NCBI GenBank assembly: GCA_036365455.1
Contig: JAWQUS010000027.1
Span: 18,960,501-19,024,500 of the forward strand
Length of the DNA: 64,000 bases
Source: Macrosoma leucophasiata
Lineage: Eukaryota > Arthropoda > Insecta > Lepidoptera > Hedylidae
Reading direction: 5' to 3'
Position numbers and translations under genes: made by a program. The notes below the pieces were generated by a model that saw nothing but the letters and a program-made list of their open reading frames with translations, was not told the DNA's origin and searched no databases. The stretch's first letter is position 1. Every line of letters begins with the position of its first letter. Shown here one piece after another: positions 11,153-21,100 of this stretch.

Positions 11153-11604
11153 ATGTTTAATATAAAATAAATAAAAAATATGTAAGTACCTATTATTAAT
11201 TACACTACTTACGTGTTTAAGATGAGAAAAAGAAAAATACTTTTTTGCCTTTTAAATTGTACACAAATGTAATTTTACTTAGTAAAGTAAGAAGCTACCT
11301 ACGCAATTACAGCATAAGCTTAAAATAAGTTCTTTAAAAGCTTATTGATATATAATTTATTTTCTGAAAAAAAAAACGACTTCATATCTAAAGCCGATTT
11401 CCACACTAATAACGCAATCCACACGTCTATTATCTACATCATATCTATTATCTTATTTTAAATTAATTAAATAAATATATTCAACTTCATGTGAAAAAAA
11501 TGGCTATTGATAACACAATAAAACCAATTATATTTTTTATCTGCAATACCATTTTTCAATTTAGATATCGGAAACGTCGATAATGAATATATCGTTTGTG
11601 TTTT
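11153..11604. other. AT-rich stretch, nothing recognised
   Basis: No exon, RNA gene or recognised repeat was seen. Confidence 0.4.
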
Positions 11605-11836
11605 ATAGTAGTAACACGGGCCACCATCCGACCGGAGGGGAGTAGCCGTACCTACGTAGCGTTTATTACCGATGCGGATTATACCTATATGCGGGAGGAA
11701 ATTTGTGTTACACACACGCACCCATTTAAATATCTCGGGCCCAATTGGGCTTGTACTTTGACAGAGGGGAAAGCCTGCTTATGGCTACTCCCCTCTGGTC
11801 CAGCGCGGCCGGTGGGGTGGCCCGTGTTGCTCTATA
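11605..11836. mobile_element. Palindromic MITE-B, internally deleted
   Basis: MITE-B has inverted ends catagagcaacacgggcc / ggcccgtgttgctctatg and inverted subterminal gggagtagcca blocks around a middle with tttaaatgtgtg. This copy is 232 bp. Its right end is intact and its left end is eroded (gtaacacgggcc). Confidence 0.85.
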
Positions 11837-12282
11837 GTTTGTGTCACTAAATTATATAAAAACAACACTAGTTTTACTATCTTACACAACAAGACATAAA
11901 TAAAGTAAGTTATAGTAGCTACAGGTTGGTTTTAAAATAGCCAATATTTGATTCTAATTGTTAAAATACTTATTTTAATGTACAAATAATGACATATTTT
12001 TCATTAAAGTGTTTATATTATAAGTACAAAATAAATATAAAAGATGGACCTACTTATTTCATTACGGTGTTTTTGAAGATGTGAATGCAAACAACAAAAC
12101 ACAAGAAACTAGAACATATAGTGCCACTCCCAGCTTCCTCGAAATCAAGGTGCTCAAGCTATGTGTACGAGAATGATATACACTTATAAATAATCGTGTG
12201 GCGGGTTACTCATTGCTCATGCGCTTTCCTATAAAATGGATGAGGAGGGCAATGGCTGCCACATGCGTTATGCTCAATACTC
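11837..12282. other. AT-rich stretch, nothing recognised
   Basis: No exon with splice sites, RNA gene or catalogued repeat was seen. Confidence 0.4.
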
Positions 12283-12850
12283 AATACATAATACTTTATT
12301 GCACCATAATGTAAATAATGGACCCTGTAGGGCACCGCAAAATAAGAGAGAGGAGGATTGATACTGAATTAAATACTTATTACATTACCTATATCATTAC
12401 CATAATTTACTGATGAGTTAAAAATAAATTAAAAAAAAAATCTCTTTAACTCTATAATTATTTATTTTTCTTGTAAAAATTCGTTTATAGTATAATAGGT
12501 TGTATTTAATAGAATTTTCTTTAATTGGGATGAAAATGTTGTTTCATTATCTAGGTTTTTTTTAATGTTTCAGGTAGATAGTTGTAAATCTTTATGGACA
12601 TTTGATAGGTGCCGGAAGAGTGTAGTTTTAGTCGAGATGGGGGTAGTCGTAGTTTTTTTTGCTCGTGAACGGGTGCTGATGGTGGGGACTGGTCAATTCT
12701 GTTTCATCAAGTTTGCAAGGGCTACATTTCATTTTAGCGGCCAGCAGTTGATTTGTATTTATACAAATGTATAAACTATGGACGTTCAAATTATCTTACT
12801 TTGATGACTCGTATTAGATTTAAGCTCTCATTCACACATCTTCACAATTT
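12283..12850 (-). pseudogene. LINE 3' end (ORF2 C-terminus and 3' UTR)
   Basis: On the minus strand a decayed frame around 12650-12465 ends SSQLKKILLN..YYTINEFLQEK then a stop. This is the standard end of Jockey/CR1-type ORF2 proteins (a K..L....YY.I.EFL pattern). A 3' UTR follows, ending with aataaagtattatg near 12285. In-frame stops make it non-functional. Confidence 0.65.
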
Positions 12851-12867
12851 TTTACGTTTATTATACA

Positions 12868-13572
12868 AACTAGCTGTGCCCGCGACTTCGTCTACGTGAG
12901 AAAAAGTATGATTGTTCAGTATCTACCCGGACGAAGTCGTGGGCGCAGCTAGTATAAAAGTAGCGTTAGTTACTTCTTATTACATCAGCTATCTGCCAGT
13001 GAAAGTCCCGTCAAAATCGGAGACACTCAAATTGTTCTTATTTGTATGTATGTATGGATGTATGGAGATAAAAGAAGCCTAAGTTACTCCTTGTTACATC
13101 AGCTACCTACCCATGGAAGTCCCGTCAAATTCGGATACACTCCAATTCTACTTATTTGTATGTAGGTATGTATGTATGTATGTATGGATGTATGGAGATA
13201 AAAGTAGCCTAAGTTACTCCTTGTTACATCAGCTACCTACCCATGGAAGTCCCGTCAAAGTCGGATACACTCCAATTCTACTTATTTGTATGTAGGTATG
13301 TATGTATGGATGTATGGAGATAAAAGTAGCCTAAGTTACTCCTTATCACATCAGCTATCTGCCAGTGAAAGTCCCGTCAAAATCGGTCAAGCCGTTCCCG
13401 AGATTAGCCCCGCCAAACAGACAGACAAACAGACTGACAGACAGACAAAAATTGTAAAAAATGTTGTTTTGGTATATGTACCAAGTATACGTACATATGC
13501 GTTAAGTAAAAAGCGGTTATTTTAATATTACAAGCAGACACTCCAATTTTATTTATTTGTATATATATAGAT
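12868..13572 (+). repeat. Interspersed repeat F with internal tandem amplification
   Basis: The ends are actagctgtgcccgcgac (12869) and the tail gacactccaattttatttattt (about 13545). The inner segment taaaagtagcctaagttact recurs at about 12955, 13068, 13199 and 13320 (spacing 114-130 bp), with a growing (TATG)n run between copies. Single-unit versions of F occur at 19241 and, reversed, at 52540, so the expansion is specific to this copy. Confidence 0.8.
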
Positions 13573-14160
13573 TTATTATGGAAGCTACAATACAACATAA
13601 GACCTAAAAATTCTGTGAAAATTTGAAAATTTTAAGCGTCTACATTATAATGGTAACAGAAATAAATTATTTGTGAAAATGTTAGCTTTCTAGCTATCAC
13701 TATTTATGAGATACAGCCTGGTGACAGACAGACGGACGGACAGACAGACAGACAGACAGACGGAGGATTAGTTATCCGTAGGGTTCGTTTTTACCCAATA
13801 GGTACGAAACTAAACATAGAACTAAAATACAGAATAGCTAAAAAATATTCGATACGATTCTTTAAATTAACATAACTTTTTTATTTCTGAGCCGATTCAC
13901 ATGAAACAAACACTAAATGTTTAGTAAAACTTACCACAATATATAAGTGAAAACCGTAAATCGGATAAGGCGTTTCTGAAATTAGTGTGCGCAAACACAC
14001 AAACAAACCGACATTTTTCCGGGCTAAAAAGTACCCAGTGTTGTGCGCCAAAGGTTAAAGTATAATCATACCAAGTTTCATTGTAATCGGACCAGTAGTT
14101 TTTATGTGATGCTTGAACAAACAGACAGACAGACAGACAAAAAATTTTCTAATCACATAT
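13573..14160 (+). repeat. Transposon-tail fragments with (GACA)n
   Basis: Two segments end in runs of gacagacagacagac (13725-13770 and 14123-14140), preceded by text such as accaagtttcattgtaatcgg. These are typical non-coding tails of insect interspersed repeats. No protein domain is visible. Confidence 0.5.
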
Positions 14161-14407
14161 TTGTGTTCGGTATCGATCTAATAACATCCCCTGGTATTTA
14201 TTTTTTCAATATTTTTAATGTACAGAATTTACACTTCTACAGATTTATTATAAGTATAGATTAACATTAAGTAATACATATCTGATTCTAATAAATTAAT
14301 TCAATAGGTAAATGAAATTCAATCTCATTGTTTAGTTGTTCAGATTCAAATTAATTTGTTTTTATGTGAATTCAATAATCAACAAAAATCGATTCTTTTT
14401 GTGTACG

Positions 14408-14620
14408 ATGAACAGTTACCAAGCCTACGATAACAACAGTATAGCATCACTTGAATTAATGCTTGTTCAATACAGACAACGAGAAAGGACAGCACCAACA
14501 TTTTACAATTTAAGAGTTGAATCAGATTTAGAAGAGATGAATTACTTACAACTAGCGATGGTAATGAATGCTATTTCGCGTAAATTTCATAAGCATTTGA
14601 ATTCACGAGTAGCATGCTAA
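14408..14620 (+). CDS. Small open frame of unknown function (70 aa)
   Basis: From the ATG at 14408 the frame gives 70 residues and ends TAA. The product is hydrophilic, begins MNSYQAYDNNS, has a helical middle (SDLEEMNYLQLAMVMNAISR) and ends in a basic tail. It matches no family I know. In its favour, it lies in one of the few repeat-poor stretches and its amino-acid composition is protein-like. Against it, the frame is short, has no recognised neighbours or splice sites, and could be a chance ORF. A longer frame from 14336 adds a hydrophobic leader that looks like untranslated AT-rich DNA. Confidence 0.3.
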   Translation: MNSYQAYDNNSIASLELMLVQYRQRERTAPTFYNLRVESDLEEMNYLQLAMVMNAISRKFHKHLNSRVAC

Positions 14621-15095
14621 TTGCTATTGCTATGCTATTTATCTACTAATATGGTAATCATTGGATCTACTTTTGCAACAAGGAACCATCCACAAACATG
14701 CTCAGTTCGAGTTAAGACTTTTACTCCTATATAAGATATGTTGCACATAAGCAGGTCCAATTGATACCTAATGAAGTGTATGATTTATGTTAATATGCAA
14801 ACTAAAGAATGTTAAAGGGTGCCACACTAATAAAATTAGATATTATTCTAATCGGACGATCCTATACGCAAACCAATCGAGGATAATAACAAAATAATTA
14901 CGAATTAGCGTTTCACATTTCGCAGAATTTTACACGTTCATTTAATTTGTGAAATGTTAATTAAGCATTAGCATGCTATCAATTAATTCACATTAATATG
15001 ATCACAATATAATGCTAATTAATCCATTACTACTTACAACTTCCTATGTTTACAGTGTCTCACCAATCATTATTGTACAGCTGGATACTTGGGTG
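14621..15095. other. Repeat-poor stretch, nothing recognised
   Basis: No further exon or RNA gene seen. AT-rich, with a few gcatgctaat-like words. Confidence 0.4.
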
Positions 15096-15333
15096 TAGGT
15101 CCCGCCACGTAAAAAGAACGCTGGCGGTCAAGCTGCGCGTCATGTGTTTTTATTTCATTTTATGTTATTCTAGGTAATATAGTTTTCAATCTGCCTACCA
15201 ATACACGAAACCACAAGCGAAAGCTAGATCAAAAATAAACCAATAGGGCTAGTACTTTCGTGCGCGAGTGTACCGATGCGCGAACACATCCCTTCTACTT
15301 TCTTCCAGCGTTCTTTTTACGTGGCGCGACCTA
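15096..15333. mobile_element. MITE-G, 238 bp with long terminal inverted repeats
   Basis: taggtcccgccacgtaaa at 15096 is mirrored by tacgtggcgcgaccta ending at 15333. The identity continues inward through aagaacgctgg. The flanking TA pair suggests a mariner/Tc1-like target duplication. No coding frame. Confidence 0.85.
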
Positions 15334-15529
15334 TACGTTAACGTATCGTTACGATAAAGGTATATAACCGTAATCATCTTACCGTACCCGTAGTCTGTAG
15401 AGGTGTTTAAAAAAAAAACCTATGATTACTATGTTTCCCAGTCCCTTTCTTTATCCAGCTGATACCTGATCACTAGTTTCTTGTCTACTGTTATTATAAC
15501 TTAACATTATATTTATAAGTTTCATATAG

Positions 15530-15705
15530 CAGGGTACACCCCCATTGTTTAGTATCTGCACTGTTTCCTAAACCCAAAGGTTGTCTGGAAGAGATCACTG
15601 CTTAGTGATAAGACCGCCTCTTGTATATTGTGTCTCTTATTTCTCTGTCTCTTATCATAAGTTGGTGTAAAATAAAGAATATATTATTATTATTATTTAT
15701 CGTCA
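15530..15705 (+). repeat. LINE 3' tail with (ATT)n end
   Basis: Contains ggttgtctggaagagatcac, gcttagtgataagaccgcc and gtaaaataaagaata, followed by a (TTA)n run. This is a 3' UTR signature I recognise from insect LINEs. The ORF part is absent, so it is a 5'-truncated insertion. Confidence 0.7.
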
Positions 15706-15818
15706 TTTTATTATCTATACTTTTGTTTTCATCAGTCCTTGTTTAGTGTGGCAAATAGCAAAGTCGGTCGCGCTTAAGTCACGGCTATACAGCTCCATCT
15801 TCCCTGTATTCCAACTGC

Positions 15819-16109
15819 CATAGAGCAACGCGGTCCACCGGTCGCGGCGGACTAGAGGGGAGTAGCCATAGCGTGTATTACCGATGCAAAATAGTCTGTC
15901 ATTTTTGGGGGGCGAAATGCGTGCGACACACACGCACTCTACAAAAATCGTCTAGTACTACGAAACTCACACCTTGACTTTAACAAAATACAGAAACAAT
16001 TTTACGCACACATTTAAACATCTAGGCGACAGGCGTTAGATCAATTGGTCTTGTACTTTGACAGAGGGGAAAGCCTGCATATGGCTACTCCCCTCCGTGT
16101 TGCTCTATG
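15819..16109. mobile_element. Palindromic MITE-B, complete copy
   Basis: Both ends are present (catagagcaacgcgg and cgtgttgctctatg), as are both gggagtagcca blocks. Open frames of about 65-72 codons inside are palindrome artefacts. Confidence 0.9.
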
Positions 16110-16490
16110 CCGACTGCGGATCCAGTTGCAATACGCAGTTGGACTGTGTAAAATACAAAGCATTACGGACAGCGCGAGCTACTGCTTTGTGCCTTGTGAC
16201 CGAGCCATTACGACCTCTCACGTCGGCTGTGTGACATAAAAGATCGGCTGATTCTATGGCATAGAAAATATTTTCTTTAATCTGTAATGACATGAACAAC
16301 ATACTGGTAAATCAACTTCTATCTTCTCTGTACTGTTACCGCTATGCACTAACAATTCCCATTTGTTTCTTGTCTCGTCGCAAAATGTTTCGTAGTTAGG
16401 GTTGGACGTCAATTTTTCGAAGCATTTTTGATTTTTATAACTGAAACAAATATAATTTACAATTAAATTGATTATTTATTATTTATTATT
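16110..16490. other. Non-coding stretch, nothing recognised
   Basis: Minus- and plus-strand frames of about 65 codons overlap here but show no family motif. No repeat was recognised before the (ATT)n run at about 16480. Confidence 0.35.
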
Positions 16491-16926
16491 ATGGAAGCGC
16501 GCATGGCCCAGCGGCTGGCGTAGATCGTAAGCGATCTACTCGGTTAAGCATTACGGGCGCGGTCGGGTGTGTGATGGGTGACCGCTAGTGGCAAATTAAA
16601 AATGCGCGTTCCGTGCTTCGGAGGGCACGTTAAGCCGTCGGTCCCGGTTGCTATCGATAGATAGCAGTCGTTAAACATGCGCGTTTCCGTGCTTCGGAGG
16701 GCACGTTAAGCCGTCGGTCCCGGTTGCTATCGATAGATAGTAGTCGTTAAACCTTGTCGGAGGCCTTATGGGCGGTTTAAAAACATCTGACACTAACCCG
16801 TATCTCCACCAATCCGCATTGGAGCAGCGTGGTGGAGTTAGCTCCAGGCCTCCCCCCCCCTCAAAAAAAAAAGGGGAGAGACTCGTGCCCAGCAGTGGGA
16901 CGTATAATGGGTTGCCATTATTAAAT
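16491..16926 (+). mobile_element. SINE family 3, longest copy, with 76-bp internal duplication
   Basis: Starts gcgcgcatggcccagcgg and ends gcccagcagtgggacgta, with atgggttgccatta beyond. The segment gcgcgtt(t)ccgtgcttcgg through gatagatag is present twice in tandem (about 16600-16675 and 16676-16752). Shorter copies are at 18212, 22640 (reversed), 48763 and 58886. Confidence 0.85.
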
Positions 16927-17173
16927 TGATTATTTTGATATATTTATGTTGATGTCTTTAGGCTGCAGTGTTACCAACACATGGGTACGTAAGTGTGCAC
17001 CAATAAAATAAAGATAAACTAGCTTTTATTGTTTAGATTTTTTTAGTTTATACTTTATTTTTATTTTTTTAGTTTTAGACTTTTATAGTTTTTATTTTTA
17101 GAGTTCCAGAGCAGGAGCTCGAGTGCGTAGGCACCACCGCATTACCTAATCTAGTTGTGTGGGAGTGTTGATG

Positions 17174-17366
17174 GACTTATTACACGGCACGGTATTCAGG
17201 GTGCGATAGCAAGGGTCAGGGTAGTGTAATAACATTTAGGGAGTTAGGGCGACCGGAGCGGCCGTATTTGTACTGTGACTGAGTTAGGGCGCTGTAGACC
17301 GGATAGTGTAATATTTCATAAGAATAATTTCTGCCGGACCCTGAATACCGTGGCGTGTAAAAGCCT
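17174..17366. mobile_element. Palindromic MITE-A, short rearranged copy
   Basis: Both terminal repeats survive (ttattacacggcacgg and ccgtggcgtgtaa) with only about 150 bp between. The interior is partly inverted relative to the long copies. Just upstream, 17100-17155 is a fragment of S1. Confidence 0.75.
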
Positions 17367-17691
17367 TTTTATCACTATTGTGTTCCAGTTAGATGGTAAT
17401 GTACCTATACATGTAGTTGCGGGATGACGCGGCGGCGGCAATGCTCTTTTGAACTTTTGCAAAAACATTGTTTTGTTTTTTTTATTATTTATCAAGATTT
17501 GTAAAAAGTCATAGAACGAATGTTGTTGGGATTGATCTAGAGAGGCTGCTTGCAAGAGGTGATGCGCTAATTTAAATTAACCCTGTGTATCAGACGTACC
17601 CAAACTATTTTTTAGACCTCTTTCATTTTTTTCCTGGTTTCGGTGGACTCCTACTGCTACAATTGTATCATAAAAAAATAAAAATACAATA

Positions 17692-17885
17692 CGCTTACAC
17701 TGACAGCCCCACAGTATAAACCTGTGTCGTGGGTGCCGTTGTACACATACAACACATACACAAACACCCAGACCCGAAACAAATATCTGTAGGTCATACA
17801 AATATTAGTTCCGGTGCGGGGATCGAACCCGCGACCCTTCGAATCAAACGGTGGTTTCGAACCGCTGGACTAAACGGGTCGTCAT
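17692..17885 (-). mobile_element. tRNA-derived SINE (family 1), second copy
   Basis: Same structure as 3070-3277. The minus-strand head at 17885-17812 has tagtccagcggttcga and the B box ggttcgatccc, and the body runs to gtgtaagcgtat at about 17692. Confidence 0.8.
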
Positions 17886-18016
17886 ATCACATTCCCCTAT
17901 ATCCAATTTTATTATTCACGCCTATGTAGACTCCAATTGAGTCTCCCACGGACCCCAGGTTGTCCTCCTGGACCACTTTTGGGAATCACTGCTGTAGATC
18001 AAATTTATTCACATAC

Positions 18017-18120
18017 CGGCATCTTTCCAAGCGGACGCGCTGAATCAAGTTATTTTCGGGTACTTGAATGACCGTGCGCCACACCTCCCTTTTGTCTCGC
18101 ACCTTATACAGTGGGTCGTA
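18017..18120 (-). CDS. spz-like: Spatzle exon: cystine-knot domain, part 2
   Basis: Acceptor ttttttccag and donor gtatgtg bound 104 nt reading YDPLYKVRDKREVWRTVIQ, then PENNLIQRVRLERC. The VWRTVIQVPE and VRLERC strings are hallmark spatzle/neurotrophin-fold residues. It ends in phase 2 (CG|), so another exon must follow. Confidence 0.85.
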
Positions 18121-21100
18121 CTGGAAAAAAAATCAAACCTTTATTAAATGAAGGATTCGGCAGAGGTTAAATTAATTTGATCGGGTTCATCGAATCATTT
18201 ACATTATTTTATGCACAGCGGGTTGGCCACTAACCCACCCACCTCTACAAATCAGCTTGGTGGAGTAAGCTCCAGGCCTCCCGCCAAAAAGGGGAGAGAC
18301 TCGTGCCCAGCAGTGGGACGTATAATGGGTTGCCATTATTATTATTAATATATTAATCAGGCAGACAAACATGCAGTTCACGTTAGTTCAGTGAAAAGAC
18401 GTCCACTGATGAACAAAGGCCTTTCGAGACGTCGGTCCATCTTGTGGTGGTAATATGTGGCCTCGTAATTCTGGTCACAGAAACGAATCAATTTAGGCTG
18501 CAGGGGACAGGGGTCTCCCTTTTGCGCTAACTTTATTCAGGCCGAGAGCGCCCTCTGCGCTCGTTTGTCGATTGCCGAGTGAAGTAGAGTCGAGACCATA
18601 AAAAAAAAGCTGCTGGGGTTATGTATCTGCATTTTGACCTCTGGTTTTGGTGCAAATGTCTATAAGATGCAGTACTCACTCACTGTCCATGCGAATGCGA
18701 ACGGTTATTGATTGCCTTATGCCTTATCACTTAAAAAAGGTTATCCAGGTCAAACGCTATCAAATTCGGCGGTGAACATACAAAACGCGATCGTTTGATA
18801 TGGAAATCGAACTCAGAACCTTGGAATCAGTAGGTACGCATTGCTAATCCCGCGGAAGTAGGTATCTAATCGAAAAACGAATACATTAAATATTTTAATT
18901 TCAGCAAATGTTTCAATATTATCCATTATGCATTTTAACTGGACGAAACTTATAATTTATTACAATAATGTAATTACCATATTAATGCTGTTATGGTCAA
19001 TTTGCTTGGCCTACGATAGGTACCTGAGTCGTGTGAATTATTATAGAAAATGCATTGTTATATAAACATATTATTATAATTATATTTACTCTTATAAAGA
19101 ACCGGTTTGTGACCTTGTGAACAATTTCCGTATAGCATATCTGCATCGTTGGTGGATACTTATAATTAAAATTATAACTAAGTAGGGTTGGCAACATTTG
19201 TTTCCCTTATTTCCTGATATGCGTAGGTATTTATATTTTATACTAGCTGTGTCCGCGACTTCGCCCGCGTGAGAATTTATGATTGTTCAGTATCTACCCC
19301 GACGAAGTCGAGAGCGCAGCTTATATAAAAGTAGCCTAAGTTACTCCTTATTACATCAGCTATCTGCCAGTGAAAGTCCCGTCAAAATCGGTAAAGCCGT
19401 TTCCAAGATTAGCCCCGCCAAACTCAATAATTAAGTTAACAGTTCTCAATAATTCATCTCGCTCGCGCTACGGTGAAGAGATAGCGAACAGCGCCAACGA
19501 CTATACTTGCTTGGTGAGTTTACCCGCTGCGAATTTATTAAATACTACAATGCCAGCTAATAAGTGCGGCGCGTGCGGTTCCAATATTATGAATACGCCG
19601 TATTTGGAATGCTCTCATATAAAATGCAGCAAAAGGTATGACTTGAAATGTCTAAATATTGAGTTAGACACTTTCAAGACTTTTACACAGGTATATAAGA
19701 AAAAGTGGAGATGTCCGGAATGTACCTCATGCACTCCTAGAAAGGACAATACCGAAACTCCTATTAAAACGAGCCTATCTATGCATCACGAATCTATTTC
19801 GCCCGTCCATACAATAAATGAGCGACGCGGTGGCCAGGTACATTATTCACCTTATACTACAATCGGCGATTCACTGTTGTTGGATGAACTTAGACAACTG
19901 CGGTCAGAAATACTTGTTCGTCTAGAGTGCCAGGCTAACGTATTAGCACAGATGCAGTATCAATTCTGCGCAACCAAATGTGAGCTGGAGAAGCTTTCAG
20001 GCATGATGAAAGTCCTTGAAGCAAAAGTGGATGCTCAAACAAAACCGGAGCCGTACTATAGAGATATAGCGATGGGAATGCCCCAAACACATATTGCAGA
20101 GTCGTCACAACCACCTAAGCAACAACAAGTCGCACTACCACCTAAGAAAAAAATAGGGAAGCGTCCTGCTGCCGAAAAATCACTTGGTGAAGTGACTAGC
20201 AAGCCTACTACATTGACGGCTATTAATGAACCAGTAGCTAACACAGTTACAGCTACAAAAGTTGGACAAAACAAAAGCGATAAAAGGGGTAATTCTATCG
20301 GAGTAGGAAACAATAACACGATAATGACTATCCAAGGCACAGAACGCAAAAGACACGTACATGTTTGGCGTCTACACCCTAAAACGACAGTAGAGGCCAT
20401 GACCAATCATGTGAACAGTATATGTCGGTCGAATGTCCCCATAAATGTTGATAAAATTAAGCATACAACAGAGCGAGATTACTCGTCGTTTACTACTAGT
20501 GTACCGGAGAACATGTTTGAAAAACTCAATCAACCGGAAGTATGGCCTATGAATGCTCAATTTAATGAGTGGATTTGGTTTCGGAACTCAAGGACAAAAG
20601 GAGCAGTCGCATAGATTGGTGGAGCTGTTTATCAAAACGTCAGGGGACTTCGAACAAAATTACATATTTTTAGAAATAGCGTAGAGGTGTTGGAATCTGA
20701 TTTGTATGCTATTACGGAATCCGGATGTAATATCTCCATACAAGATGCCGAAATTATACCACCAGGATACCAGATTCTACGTTGTGATCGGTCGGATGGT
20801 CGTAAACACGGAGGCACATTTTTGATAGTCTCGTATCGGTTTGAAATACGACGAGTGCTCATACCAAATGTGTCAGTGGACGCATGTTCGTTTGAAATAA
20901 TTTGTGCGACAGGTGTTTGTATCACAAGCGATCTGAATTATCGTGATCATATTACGATGGCTAGATATATTCTCATGCTAGTTGAGTGAGTTCGCAAAGG
21001 TGACATTGTATGTTTTATGTTACAATACTAACGAATATCTAGTAATATACACAGCATTTGTCCTATTATTAATTAAATATTAAGTAAGGTAAAGACTGCC

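Noticed and set aside
20056..20406. 116-codon hydrophobic minus-strand frame
   Set aside because: It is the antisense shadow of the LINE ORF1, which has recognisable domains.
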